Source: Rhyacichthys aspro (taxonomy: Eukaryota > Chordata > Actinopteri > Gobiiformes > Rhyacichthyidae). Taken from it: a stretch of 64,000 nt of DNA. Location: contig CM072161.1 of the NCBI GenBank assembly GCA_036850595.1, positions 7,213,905 through 7,277,904 on the forward strand, in the 5' to 3' direction. The translations under genes and the position numbers were made by a program. A model generated the notes under the pieces. That model saw only the letters and a list, made by a program, of their open reading frames with translations. It did not search any database and was not told the origin of the DNA. Numbering within the stretch: position 1 is the first letter of the stretch; every line of letters starts with the position of its first letter. This document shows, piece by piece, positions 44,701-59,700 of the stretch.

Positions 44701-47700
44701 ATTCATAGATAAAATTAGGGGGAACTAGATGTATTAATAAACAGGGACTATATAAGGAAAAGAATAAAGACACCAAAGAGATAACTATGGATAATGATAT
44801 AGTCAAAAGAGAATACCAAAGTTATCACTAAACTAAACAACACTAATCGATTCTTTTCAACCATTCACATAAATATTGTCATTGTATTTGTGACTAGCTG
44901 GTGTCTATTCAATATGTAGTAGAAAGACGGGAATACAGATTAAAAAACTATAAAGTTGCTGTAGAAAGAGAGAAAACATCAAAGCTTATGTATGAATAAC
45001 TTACACCTCAGTTTTTTAGTTTGTCTTTAAATGAGTAGCACGCACAATGTTATAATTAAAAAAAGTGTTTCTGTTGACACATGTTGACACTTTTAATTGT
45101 GGGTTTTAAAATTAGCCATTCTATTTCGATGATGGCTTTGTTCCATGATTGCTGTGCTGCTTTTAATGTACTTACGGAGTTTCCATGCTTTTCCTGCAGT
45201 GGGTTATGGAAAGAGGGGGATCTAAAAGGAAAAAGAACAATAACAGCCATTAAAGACAAAACAAGCCCTTTTAATTATGATGCATCCACTGAAGTCACCG
45301 CATTTAAGAAACTTTCAAGTGGATACATTTGTTCAGGATTTGAGGATGTGACTCATAAAACAGCTTGATGTTGAAATTAAAATACATGAATCACAAAGGT
45401 AAATGGCTGCTGCGTATGTAACGGTCCTCCGCTGAACTTTCATTACCTCGTTTCCTTTTCAGCTTTCGCCTGCGCTGCTTGTTGACGAAGCAGGCGGCCA
45501 TGGTACTGAACAGGACAGCCGCTGCCAGGAAGCAAATGGTGGCCACGATGCCGGCCACCACTGGTCGAGCCAGTCCGCCTTCCTCCACCATCTCCGGAGG
45601 CGGGAAGAAGTCTACGGGACAAACAGAAGAGAGAAAAAAGCATCAGAAAATTAACTGGAATAGGATGTTTGGAGAGTAAACCAAAGACTTCTAACTAACC
45701 ATGCCCATATTTATCAATCAAACATTATCTATTAAAGGAACGATCAACCCACTGTTTGAATTTTGACCTGAGCACCTCAAGCATCTCTACTGGGTTAATA
45801 GATATTTAAAACTTTACATAAATAGGAATGTTTAAGGCTATTAGCTGCTATAAAAAAACATGAAAAGTTTAACATCAACTCTAAACCAAACTGGAAGCCA
45901 GAAGGGTGTTTAGAACAGGGCTACGACTCTGCCTTTGACTCTTTGTTAAAAGGACGAGTAGCAGCATTTGAGACTCATTTATGGCTTTGAAATAGGTGGT
46001 GGTATTTATAGTAAAAAAAAATTGCACGCTGTCCACCTTACTCTAACTGAAATGACAAGTTACATTTTATATTTTGTGTTTGAAGGTTGATGTATGGAAG
46101 CTTTTTATGCAATGAATGACATCATGGCAGCATTCAAAAACCAGTAGAGCAATACAATCACAGAAGGCTACAAAAGGTATGAGGTTAACAAGGAAACTAT
46201 TAGGAATAAAAATATTTCATTTTTGACATCATGTAAAGGTCTCCATGATTCAGTTTAGACAGAAGCAAGGTTAAAAAAAAGTCATATAAAAAAAGACAAA
46301 AATGAACTTGTCTCCTGTCTCAATTTTAAATGGCTGAACTGTTCTGGTGACCTACATACTAATAAATCATACAATGAAGACACAGTAGAAAACTTTATTA
46401 TTAAAAACTTGTATGTAATGCTGCCAAAGCATGATACAGCAAAATACTTAGTAATAGATGCTTGGCCACACTAGAGCTAAGAGACAATCTTAGTCATTTG
46501 TGTTTAAAAAAAAACACTTTATTTAGGTTGCATGATGAATGATGACATAACAGGTCATATGAACTGTGAATGGTGTCATACCATTATCAAATCAATAAAG
46601 CAGTTTTCTGATTTGAACCAGCAGGGGGCAGCCATGTCCCTCACAAATTCAATCCCCCCTGCAAAAATCTTCCTTATAAATGCTAGCAACAGCTGCTCTT
46701 ACCAAATGATGTGTACTCAGTGACCTCTGCCGCGTAGCATCATTTGACAGCTTTTAATTTCAGATTTGAGACTTTGAGCTCTGCACCCACAAACTGGCCT
46801 CGTGCATCTTTTTTTAGCTCACACTGATCCATTACAAGCTGTGTGAGACGGGCAAGACAATGATGTCATACTTTAGAGAATGGCTTTAAAGAGAGCTTAA
46901 ACGTAGCAATGCTGAGTGGCCAAAATGTAAAGTTGAAATTGCTGCGTGTGCAATAGATCTTCAGCAGCTCCAGAAATGTTGAGGAAGCCCCGAGGTTGAA
47001 GATGCAGGTTAGTGCCAGAGGTTGTTGGTTTTAACCCAAACATTGACAGCAAAGGCTCTACTGAATACAAAGAGGGGGTGTTGCGTTGGTGTATGGAGGC
47101 TGCCTTTTTATGATTAATTACCCTTTTGGACTCTGACAACAACTATGTATGCCACCATCATACAGGAAATGAATTGCATTATGTATTATGTAATGCCTCA
47201 CCTGTACTGGACACTCCGACTACGTTACTAGGTTCGCTGATCATATCATCCATGACAGCCATCACACGAAACTCGTACCACGCCTCCTAAGAGCCAAAAA
47301 GATCAAATGGACAATTAAAAGAGAGAATATGTATTTAATGAGAAAATAACATTACACGAGCATGTTTTTAAGAATGGGACATCTCATTTACATTATAAAA
47401 TCTTTTAATACATTCATTCACATATAATTCTGGTATTGACAAATTATCCATGTTTCAAGAATACAGTTAAGTCAGCTTATTAATGTCCCAGAGTGAGTCA
47501 CACATGTGCAAAATAGCCTGACCCACTGTAATGACTGTAATGTCAGAAACTTACAGCAGTTGTACAAGTTATAAAGCTAAGTGTAATATATGCTGTAAGA
47601 GAAGTGTGTGTGGGTGTTTGCTGTGCAGTGAAAGAGATAGAGATAAAAGCATCTGCGCCGAGTCGAAAGGGGTTGGTTAGATTAAAGAAAGAATCTCAAA

Positions 47701-50700
47701 TAGCGAGGTGTGAATTCAGAAGAGTGGTTTTGTCAGCTGTCACCAGAATTCAGATCCACGGATATAAATTTACCAATAATTAAACACTTTTGTATAAAAG
47801 CCAAGAGGTGGTGCATTTGAACACATCGTTAAGTGATTTGCATTACTGACTTTTACAAGGAAAAACCATGACAACAAGCACAATGAGCTGACCTTCTCTG
47901 ACACACAACAACACCCACAAAAATAGAGTGTCAGGCTACTCTTAGTGCGTACCTGTGTGATACTGTGACAACTAAGGTGAATGTATGGTGTTTAAACAAA
48001 TGTGTGTTTAGATGAAGTCAATATTTAATAGTCAGACAAGTAATAAAAAAGAAGATGAGATTTAAAATGAGCTGGCCCTTCAGTAACACTGTGTCCTGTA
48101 TTTTACCTGAATGAGGTCTCTGGCGAGCAGCTCCGTCTCTCCGGTGGGAATGCTGTCGTCTAGAACCTCCCATCGCTCCCCCAGACGGAACTCCATGACA
48201 TAATGCTGGATAGGTGCTGTGTGATTGGCAGGTGGCATCCAGGTGAGCAGGACTCCCTGCTGCGTGCGATTGGCTGTGAGGCACCGTGGTGGGGTAAGCA
48301 GCACCAATGGTTCAGGGGTACTTATAGGAAATACTGGAAGGAAAGACAGTACAAAGGAGTTTTTAGGAGGACTCAGTTAAACTAGAACAAATGTGCCAAA
48401 GAGTATGAACTTCTCTAAACAAAATATAATAAAAGCGATGGCAAATAACTAACTTTATGAATATAATGTATGTCCATCTACACTCCATTCCTCCTCCAGC
48501 TATCTTGGTTTGAAGCCATTTTCAATCAAAAGACAAATTATAGACTGCCTGACAGGTTTGGAGCCATAAATGTAAGATGTTATTAAATTGTGTAAAAGAT
48601 CACAAGCGGTCTCTGGGCTGAATGTTTTGTTGCCTTTATTCCTGCTTTTTGGATGGCACAAAAGGTGATGCAGTACGAATAGTTATCCCAGTCTGCAGCT
48701 TGTCACTTATTTTTGAGTAATATTCTTTGACAGCTTCATCTACACTTAATAACTGCCTCTTTGGTGAGAAATGGTACAAGGAGAATGACAACGAAAGGTT
48801 TCACTTCCAGTGTGTCATTTTGTGATAATTAAACATGTCGGCTTATTTAGGCACTAACAGTTTTCTCATCTCAGACCTTACCCCTAAAAACTATAAATTA
48901 TCCTCATTATCCGTTTTGGATGTGAATATGGAGGAGCATGAACTCTTATAAGATTTAAGAATATTTCAGTCTGTGAAAACTCACAGTATCAATCAGGTGG
49001 TGTTTGGTGTTTATACGTGTGAAGCAATCACCTGTCATACCTCATTTTCAGCATTAAATGTCTGAAGAAAAATTTACATTTCAACCTGATTTGCCTTTTT
49101 GGCTTCTTGGTTGCTTCCAGAGCTGTTTTATGTCGTGATGCCTTTGTCATGGCTGAGAAGGGGTGGCTGTTCTCACCTAGTGTGTTCACAGTGACAACCT
49201 CGCTGAAGGGGCCTGTGCCAAGTTTGTTAGTGGCCAAGACACTGAACTGGTATGTCGTCTCTGGCTCAAGGCCGGGCACCACCATCCAGTCATGGCCTCC
49301 AGGCACAGCAACGGAAAGCCAGTCATGTGGACCTAAACGCTCCCTCTTCAGCCTGTTCACAAGTCAGGTGGGGAGAGGTAGATGAAAAGAAGAACGTAAT
49401 TAAAAAGAACACAACTGCGGTGAGAAGTGTAACAGTGGATTAATAATTTAGTCTGAGGTAAAAGCTTCTATTAATGTCTTTTAAAAAGGTACATATGTGA
49501 TAACTGTGCCTGTTTCTTACATCATTTATTAGCCTCATGCATTTTAGCAAAGTCACATGACTGTATGTACTAGAAGTATGGCGACACTTGATCATTAAAG
49601 CAACGTGAGCACATCTTTTATTCATAGATCAAACATGAATCTTTGACTTTTCAATGACATCATGATTTCCACTCATGTAATTAGCCCATGCTGCGCTTAG
49701 CTTCGCACTTTGCACTGGTTGCCCATGCCATACAATTAGCATTACCAGCCCTGGATCAACAAATAAAGCGTAAAACTGTACACATGCAACAGCTGCAGAA
49801 TGTAGATGCCTAGACTAAATTGTACTTTCTGGAGATTTTTTTTTCTGAAGTGCACAGCATGTATTTGTCATCAGTGTGTTACATGATTACATTCGGAGGT
49901 ATTTCACAGTAACCAGAAGGTGGTATATGTTTTGTGAATTTAAATGATAGCAAGACAGCCTTAGCTTTTATTTCGAACAAGAGTGCTATTGTGAGCTGAT
50001 CTAATCCTGTAGGTTGAGTTTAATGAATCTCTTGTGTTCATTACAGGCCAGTAATAATACTACCCAAGGCACAAACACTTAATGGGAAATTGTCACAGTT
50101 TGATGCCGAGAACAAAAGGTATGTGTGTTCAGGCTAAATTACAGTATGTTTTTTTAGAATAACTGGCTTATTCTAATAGAAAGATATTATGTAGGCTAAA
50201 TTAATGATTCAATTATGTTTATGTTTGTAATTCTTTGACTTGCCCCAGTGTTTCTATGAAAAAGCGCTAATGAGGATGCAGTAATTCCCTTCTGAATAAT
50301 TCTCTCTGCCCTTGTTCAAATATTTCAACCCAGGCCTTTCTTCACTTTGAACAGCAGCAAAGCAGCAGCAGCGGCGGCAGGATAGAACTTGGGTCATGTT
50401 CAGTTGAGTTGCAACTGTTTTGAAGTTCTCCTCCGGCAAATTTCAAGATTAGAGATGAAAACGCACTCTCACTGGATCTCCGTGTATTTCCATCTCTATG
50501 CTTTCACAACTGTTCTGAACACAACCCTGGAAAAGACATTTTTAGAAGTAACAGAGGAAGTCGAAGAAAAAGCAGGAAGCAAAGCATGCTGGGATGACTC
50601 ACACATGGCCATACCAGACTGAGAATGTCTGCTGGTAACCCCCGTCATAGCCGACCTCCCAGGACACATTGGCCCAGGTGGAGGACGCTACCACACGGAT

Positions 50701-53700
50701 GTTGGTGGGGGCGTGGGGGCTTGTGCCTGCGGAGAACAAAAACAGCGGTATAAAAGGGCACAGTGGTGACATAAATGCTGCTTTTGAAAAATAGAGAGCT
50801 GTGGTACTTCAGGTTGAAAACATATCCCCCTTTCTGTTCCATTCAAACCTTAAAACAGTATATTTATTCATTTAAGACGACTGTGTTCACAATTTTGCCT
50901 GCAAGATCCCCAAGACCTCTCGATATTCATCTTCAGCTTCAGCAGATTAGTTTTGTGCATTTGTATATGTTTTGGGTTTTTGTTAAAATCTGAATTTCTT
51001 CTCCAGTAGTCACATTTTGATTCCAAAAGATTACACAAGCTCCACTCATTTCCAAGATTCAAAACATTATCATCAAGTATTTACATCTACAGCAGCCATC
51101 AACCTGTAAATTAGAAGTCACACATTGCAAGATTCTTTTTTAAGTGTAGTCAGCCAGATACAATGAAATGGGTGAATGCCAGGAGTGTTTAGCAAGCCAA
51201 ATTGTGGGGCTTTTCAATCAACAAATGAATGCATTGTATTGGAGCCAACAGAAAGTAAAAAACAAAAAGAACAATTTTAAAGCAACAGAACATTAAAGGT
51301 TCACATTTGACTTTCACACATGGCTACCTATGACTTGGACGTGCGTGCTGGCAGTGATGCTCGTGGCAACGTTGGTGGCGACACACTCCCACTCCCCGTG
51401 ATCCTCCTTTGTCAGGGACTTGAACTGTAAGCTGCCTCGGGGCAGAACATTGTGCTTGCTTTTACTGGGCTTCCCTACCTGCAAGACAGACAGAAATGCA
51501 CATGGAGGAATATTTAATACAAATTGATGTTTGTGTATAAAATTCTATTTAAAGTATTATACTTTATTTATTTTAAATGACATGAGGAATAGTTAATGTT
51601 TTAAATAAAAAATACTGCTGCAGAAACACACTAACAATTAACGCTAATGCATTTTCATGATTGCATGTTTTATAGGCATCATTAAAATGTAATATAATTA
51701 AAATGACACAAAGCAGTTTGTGTAATAAAAGTTTGAGTAGCCACTAAAGAAAAAAACATTTGAGAAATTATAATTTCCACTAGAAAACAACATCAAATTT
51801 TGATGAAAAATCCCCAAATCCTCTAATGCCACAGATTCCCCACATAACTGAGGAATTTCTGGTGCCTTGCCTTCCTCCATGTGATGTTGGGAAAAGGGTC
51901 CCCCTCCGCCTCACAGGGGATGACTAGCTCTCTCCCAGCCTCCTGCCTGTACTCCCCTCCAGGAACCACTGAGAATTTGGGAGGGTCCTGTCCAAAGAGA
52001 AAAACATCAACAAATGAGCTTGAACTTGATGTCTACAACAGTAAAAGCCCTTAAAGCCCAATAAAGGTCTGTTATGTTTTGATCATTTACTGATGTTTTT
52101 GGGCACTGAAAATGCAGACACTGAAAAAACCCTTCAGAATGTATGTCTTCTGGAAAGCCAGATAACAAAGTGTAAAATCCAAAAAGCTGCATTTCTGGTG
52201 AAAAAGATAACATATTATTGACTTCTAAGAACAAAAAAAGCTACATGAAATAGTCTAGAATCTCCACAGCAATATTCATACAGAAACATTTCTAAGTGCA
52301 GTTTTAGCAAACACTTGAGTAGTCGAACTTAGAGCACTCACTGCTGTGTACAAAGGTAGTGTTCTCAGCACTGCCAAATGGCCTGGCACATAAACACTAC
52401 AGAATGTTCTCTAGCTGCAACAGAATGTGTTTTTCATTGTCAGCGTGTACCTTTAGCACCAGGGGAGCAGGAGGGGACCATCCCATGGTACCCAGGGCAT
52501 TGTAAGGCATACAGGTGTAGGTGCCGAGTGAGTCCTCCGTCACCTCTGCCACACGGATGCTCCCATCTTCCATTTGGCTCCAGCCAGGGTACTGAGGAGG
52601 GTGAGACAGCAATATTAAGCAACAGATCCTATTTGTTACTCAGCAGATTTCACTGAAACCTGACAAATGAAAAGGAGGGGGGGTAACCGAGCAGAACAAA
52701 AGGTGTGGCTTTGAACCAGCTGACCTTGTCTATCCTAAGAGGGAGGCCATCTTTCTTCCACTTAACCAGAGTTACAGGGGGGTTGGCGTCAACAGGACAG
52801 CGGATGAAGCCAGGCAGACCAATCGCCACGTAAATGACGGGCGGCATGTTTACCACTCGGGCAGGATCTGGAAAAAACACAGCCAAAAAAGGGAATGACA
52901 GAAAAAATTATTTCTCGGCAAAGCTAGAGCTGTGCAAAGAAGAAAATTGAATAAATAAAAATAACTCAAATCAGCAACATTTGCAAAGTTGCTACACAAA
53001 AAATAATACCGTAAATGAATTTGAGTTTAAAATGAGCAAGTTCCTAATACAAAAACAAAGCATATATTAACCTTTAACATCATTTCTCATAATGCATTAA
53101 AATCTCCATTGTTCCCAGGAATATAATAGTGCTACTGCTTTACATACAATGTTATATTAAATTTCATGACATCATACCTCTAACTGCTGTACCTACTATC
53201 TAAAATCTTTAATTAAGAAAAATAGACACTACGTAATATCTTGTAGGTGAAGGTCATCAGGTGTGGGACTGAAGAGGAAAAAGAGAAATGAAAACTTTTC
53301 CCTTCAGAAATCTGAAATATACAAAAAAGCAGGAACAGCACGAAGTCCAATGAGGTCAAGGAGGAGAGCTTCAGAGTCGGCAGAGGGTGATAAGGAGGGA
53401 AATTGGTGTGAAAGAAGGAAGGGAGGGGGGTGAAGAGAAGGAGGAGGAGGAGTGAATGCTATCAGCAGAGCGATAGAGGAAGGACAAGATGGGGCTGAGC
53501 GAAAGCGTGGGAACGAGGACAGGTGAGGGAGAGATGGAAGAGAATGACGTAAGGCTGAGAGACGGCGACCGAGGAGAAGATGAGAAAAAGAATAGCAGCT
53601 GGTGTGACTGGTGTGAACACAATAAGAGCACGTGACAGTCATCTGCTTTGACAAAGGATAGCGAATCGTGATGGAGCGAGCGGGCGGAGGTGAAAGAGTA

Positions 53701-56700
53701 GGGAGAGTGCAGAGGGAACGAGGGGGAATTAGAGGGGAGGAAAAAAAAAAAGTGGGATCAATTGACCGCCCTGATGCCAACACAACTTTGTACTACAACT
53801 GCCGTCCTAACCACCAGCAACGGCAGCGCTCCACCACAACGAGCCCAGAGGAGCACCGGCACCAGCGCCACAGACAAGAATATCAGCCAAGTTTCTAAAA
53901 ATAGCCCTCAGACAGCACTATCGCTCACGACACGCCGGTTTCCCGCTGCAGGAGATGCTTTGGGGGGGAAGTTACTCATTGGCCGAGCACTTTGAGGGGA
54001 GGAAAGGAAAAAGACACAGAGCAGGACGGAGAGGCAGAGAGTGACTGTGGGCGAAAGATATGAGAGACGGAAAGGTCATGAAGCAAATGGAGGATGACAG
54101 ATTTTGGGGGGATTGTGAGACGGGGATAAAGATGGAACAATATGAGATCAGGATACGGAGAAAGGAGAGGACAGAGATACAGGGAGCCCTCTGCAGTCTG
54201 ACGGAGAAAAGTGCCAGCTCTTACAGCAATGATGTAATCCCCACCACCACCACCCCCCAAAGCCCCACCCCCTCCCTCCTTCTCTCACGACTTGCCGTTG
54301 CCTGCCTGCCTGCCTGCCTCTGTTCCTCACACACATACGTATATACACGGGCACACACTCTAATATGCAGTCGACGAAGAAGGCTGGAGAGCAAGGGAAT
54401 GCAAAATGTCTGTTGCCTTGACTACTGCCGGTGGCTGGTGGCCGGTCGACGAGGGTACAATCTCCAAACCCCTTCCGTTGTGTTTGTCTGTTTGCTCCCA
54501 GTTAAGGACAGATGCTTTTCTGAAGTGATAAAATATCCCCAAGAGTCACATATGGGAGTGAGTGGAGTGAACGAGGAGGCAGTAACGTGTGACAAAAAGA
54601 CACAGGCAGAGAGAGCTACAGATGTGTTCGCAGTAGAAATGTAATGTAAGTGGAAAAAAATTCAAGGACGAAGGCAAACATTTGAATAATAGAGTAGTGT
54701 CTGTGTGAAATTCGACGGTTTTGTTGGGATTATGTTTGGCTGAGAGGCTGAAAAGAGTTAGCCTACAGACTGGTAAAGTGTCCAAATCAATTCCACAGCG
54801 CAGAGGACGCACCAAGAGCATTTTCCTCCCCAACAAGACACTTTTTGAAAATACAGCTCCACAGAACTAGGCTGTAAAATACCAGATGGGAACACATATG
54901 TCCGATTGTTAAGCCTTTAGACTGAAAGGCAATCCCTTTTGACCAACATATGGAAAGAAGCCTTTGTAATGTTGTACCAGCCACTTGTCAACACAAATGT
55001 TTTGATCTTAGATGTTTCTACATTTGTTGTGTGGCATTTATTTTCCAGCTCCACACATTTGTGATGAGATTTTTTTTTTTACATTACTACCCATAAAATG
55101 TTGTCTGAAGTTATAATCCCTAAAGGCACACAATTTTATCGAGAAGAGGGCTTGTAAGTGATGTTTGCCCTACTTTTCTTTGTCACAGAGTTATTATTGG
55201 ACTTGTCTAGGCTTACTCTGACATCCCATTGTTACATTGTTTTCTTTATTTAAGAGTGTGTTGTATAATAGGACTACTTGGGGGTCTAAAAGGGGCACGT
55301 ATTGCACTCACATTGCACTGTTAGGTAGGCAGAGGCAGTTGGTGGTCTGCCCAGGCTGTTGCTAGGCGCACAAGTGTATCTCCCAGCGTCCTCCGGCTTC
55401 ACTTGGGCAATGATGAGGGAACCGTCAATCAGAATACTGACTCTGCGCTTCAGGTCACTGTGAAAACATAACAAAAGGAAAACACTAAGCATTCTTAAAT
55501 GAAGTAAATATGTTTTATATGAAATACTGTGGTATGACAGCAACAAAGTCTACATATTTGCATTATATTGATGTATATTGGCAAACAGACACACATAGGA
55601 ATAGATTACATACAAATGGCAATGTTTTATTTAAACAGGCTCCAAGCAAAATAGTCTTAGTCTAGTTTTAATTGTTTTTGTTTAAATCCTTTGAAGCATG
55701 CTGCCCTTGTACGTAGGAAGGGATCCCAGAGATTTAAGTTCATGGTTGACTTAGCTTCATCCACAGTGCCTGATATTTCCGCAGTATTTCAGCAGTATGT
55801 TCCGACAAAAGAAAACTTTGGATGTCTATGGTGCTCAAAACAAGCTTTAAACGAACCTCTAAGTCTACCTCTTAAAATAAAATGACCTCAGCTTTATCAA
55901 GTGTTTTCATAAAGAAGAATGTTCAGCATGTACTGGATGCTTTGGCCAATCACATGCAGGTGTGAGTTGGGGATGCTCCCGTTGGTTAGTGATTAAGGAA
56001 GTAATGACTAGCGATAAAACAAAGAAAGCAACTGTTCCAGCACTGGATGAGCCTTTCCAAAATGGATTCCTACTCCCTCGCTCTACCCACTTCCACTCAA
56101 TTTGTGTTCACACAATTTGGCAACACTAAGAACCATCTGAAACTGATCAGTGTCAAGGGTGGCTCCACAATGAGTCTGCACCGATGCTTGCTACATTTCT
56201 GCGTGCAACACCGGCTTTTACAGGTCAGGGCAGGCATTCGTTGTGGAAGCATAAAATTCTAAAACAAGACATCTAAGACTATCATTCAGGCATTAATTAA
56301 GTAAAGAATAAATAGTTTTAAGATCACATTTGTTTACAGGTCTAGGAAAAATTGTTTGTAACGTATAGGCGTTTAATTGTAAATGTCAAAACATCTCAAG
56401 TGCATCCCTGACAATTAAAATACACATTCAACATCTTTGATTCCTAGCACTGTATATGATACAGTAATCTCTTCTATCAACTTTATCCAAAGGATAATGG
56501 ATTAGATACCACTTGCTCTTAGTCCATAACCCTTTTTTACAAAGAGTTCCTATTCCTATTTCAGAATGAGGGGAGCATGTCCGAAAACTGTGCGCAAGAG
56601 CTGGACCCTACAGTGTGATCAAGGGAACTTTATTCAGCTGCAAGTGCCACTACAAGCCGAGTGCACTAGGAGCTGGCATGGAAGTGGATAGGGAGTCGTG

Positions 56701-59700
56701 AGGCCCAACATGTCTGCTTACACAGAGAGACAGTGCAAATAAGAAATACATAAATAGAGAAAAGGAAAGCAAAGTGAAACACAGATAAATATTAGCATTG
56801 CATTCACATGTTTATCCAGATGGAGATAATTAAGGGATTGCATCGATCTAACGCTGAAGTCAGAGCTAGAAGCTGTTGTTTACAGGGTGAGGGGACGGGC
56901 TGGTGACTGAGACTAAAGACATTTCTGAGTATTGCATCTTCAAGTATAGGACAATTTGTAACATTTACAATATTGCATTATTTACTGTTAAGATTCGTAC
57001 TTATGATTTAATATAAGTGCATTCTGTGCATCCCTTACACCAACAGCACTCATGGCCCTCTGTGATCACATAAGCCATTTGGTAGACGAACACCATAAAG
57101 CTGTGGTTGACTTAAGAACATAAAGCCTGTGGCTATATGGGTCAATCTGGGTCAAGCCACATTTGATTGACAGGCAGAAGAGAGGCTTCAACAGAAAGCA
57201 TTAGTGATTTTTAATGTAATTGCTACAGCATATACATAGTGCTAAATCACAACAATGCATAAAAATTCAGAATGAATAATCTACTCTAAAAAATATACAT
57301 GTTATGAGGCTCCATTTGCTGCAGGAGACAAGGAAAATCACAAATCAGCACTGCAAAGCACCGGGTGAATGTAAATGAGGGTGATATGGACAATAATGAA
57401 CCCGATCATAACTTTACTTCTTGAAGAAGACGTTGTCCTCTTCCCAGAACCAGGTGTAGGTCAAGTTGCGGGGATAGGCCTCTGCCTGGCAGGTAAAGAA
57501 GGCGTCCTGCGAGATGTTCACTGTTATGTTCTCCGGTGGGGATACGATAAACGGAGGGCCTGGAGGAAACGACGGAAGGGCAGTTATAACACAATAAAAC
57601 AAACTGGATTCTGCTATAGACACATGGAAAAGACTTGGAAATGTTTTGATTTTGCTTGCATTGTCCACATTACTGAGCCATCTGAAAGCCATCCAATAAT
57701 CTTAATCGAAATTATATACAACAGTAGTCATAAGCATAAGAAAACATTACATGTGTATGCACAGGCAGATAACTGACAGAAAAGTCACTGAAAAGTACTA
57801 ATGATTTGATAAAGAATTGTTCAAAGAAATTAAATATAATCATCTTATGCGTGAAATAAATCTTAATTAACATGGCAGGCACATATCTATGAAAAAATAA
57901 TACATTAATACAAAACACAACATGACTTAGAAGCATTGTGTCATTTCCACAGACTTTCAAAGCTCAGTGCCAAAGAACCATTAAAAGGAAGTTGCCTTTG
58001 AAATCTACGACCTGTAATGAGGACATGACTCAGTCTCATCTGTGTGCTTCCATTCAGAAATCTAATATTGCATGACTAACAATTTCAACTCTGGGGATGA
58101 ATCACTCCTCAGTGTCTGAAAACACTGTATGCTGTTCATTTAAAATGGGATAGCTGAATGTAGGTTTGATATTATAGCTTATTATTACTCATGGTATCAA
58201 GACATATGGCAGTTTCAGAAACAATAATCAAAATATTAAAACCACTAATACCCTGACATGCTTTCATTTCATTTCATTTCATTTTATTTATTTTTTTTAG
58301 TTTAGTTTAGTTTAGTTTAGTTTAGCTGGATGACATTATATTTACAGTGAACCTGCAGAACGCAAGGATTTCCTCCTAAATGGAACCGCATTTTTTGACT
58401 TGAACATTTACACTGAAGAGTATGAAGAGAAGATGATCAGTGGAAAACTCAGTGTCACTCCAGACAACGCAGGATTACTACGCTGCTTGTCAAAGGTCAG
58501 CCGCTGTATTTCTGCAAACATACTGTTGGTACAGACGAGGATTAGCACAAGGTCCATCTACTCTCACTTCCGTCTGGTGTTATCACTCACATCAGAAGCA
58601 TACTCCATCCTCAGTCTGCACTCAGTTAAGGATTATGAGAGTTTATTGCTATGCCATATGGATCATCTACTTTGCACGACAAGATGCTTTTTAATAGTGA
58701 CACATCATTAAGAGACAAAAACTGGATCGTCAGGCAATTTAATGACTAGATTAAACTTTTTTTTCCTTGGTGCAGCTCAAGTCATTGTAATAGGATAAGG
58801 TCAAAATCAGCATAATCAAATTCAACATTTCAACAACACTTTCTAAATAAACTGAATGAAGTCTTGTGTTGAAAGTATAAAGTGCTAGTTCCATATGTTA
58901 GTCCTGATCCCTGCCCCATGGCCTCATCCGTTAACAGGCAAAGCATTTCCATCTGCCAAGCCCTTAACAGGACAAGCAGGACTGGGCTTGTGCTGGACGG
59001 CTGTGTTTGTTGCTGTTTGAGTGTCTGTCTGTCTGTCCCTGTGTGCGTGAGTGCCAAACCGCCCTATTTGGAGCCAGCTGAGTGCCGGAGATTTGTTGGC
59101 ATAGTAGTCTCTTAGCTGATCTGCAGCTCAGTGGCTTTCCAGGAGGGCCTGTATTAATCCGTCTCTGCTGTAAATTATACAGGATGGGTCAACCAACCCC
59201 TCTGGCTGAGCTGAGGAAACGTGTGATCTCTGATAATTGGAGAAAACGCACAAATAAATAAAGATACCTTATATGGAGGACGAATTTGATGCAGGCAAGC
59301 AGAGCAAATATAATATGCAAAGTGTTCACGCAGAGGCAAAGGAGATTACATGTCTGCTTTTCACAACAAAATCTGACTTAAGCAGGACCTCAAAGGATCA
59401 GATGGCTGTAACAACAGCAAAGAAGCAACTGGTATTTTTCAAGAAGCGATTGTGCCTTTGCAACCTTCAACGAGAATCTGTCGAGTGGAAAGCGGCTCAA
59501 AATGTTTTGGTTAGAGGCTGGATCTCAATCCGCGCAGTTCAGATGAGGTTGGGACCACTCAGCTGTGATCATCGGGGACTGGGGTCTTTAAATTAGATGA
59601 CCTGGAATGCCATGTTTTCTGCTTTATCATTTATCCTCTTTGGTGAGGCGTAACGAATCTGAGGCTGCCAAACAGACAGACATTTGAAACTGTTTACTTT

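Noticed and set aside
53304..53783. 159-codon Ser/Pro-rich minus-strand frame
   Set aside because: Explained by the purine-rich tract removing stop codons on one strand.
54060..54644. 194-codon plus-strand frame
   Set aside because: Intronic, low-complexity composition at the start, antisense to igsf9b, no similarity.
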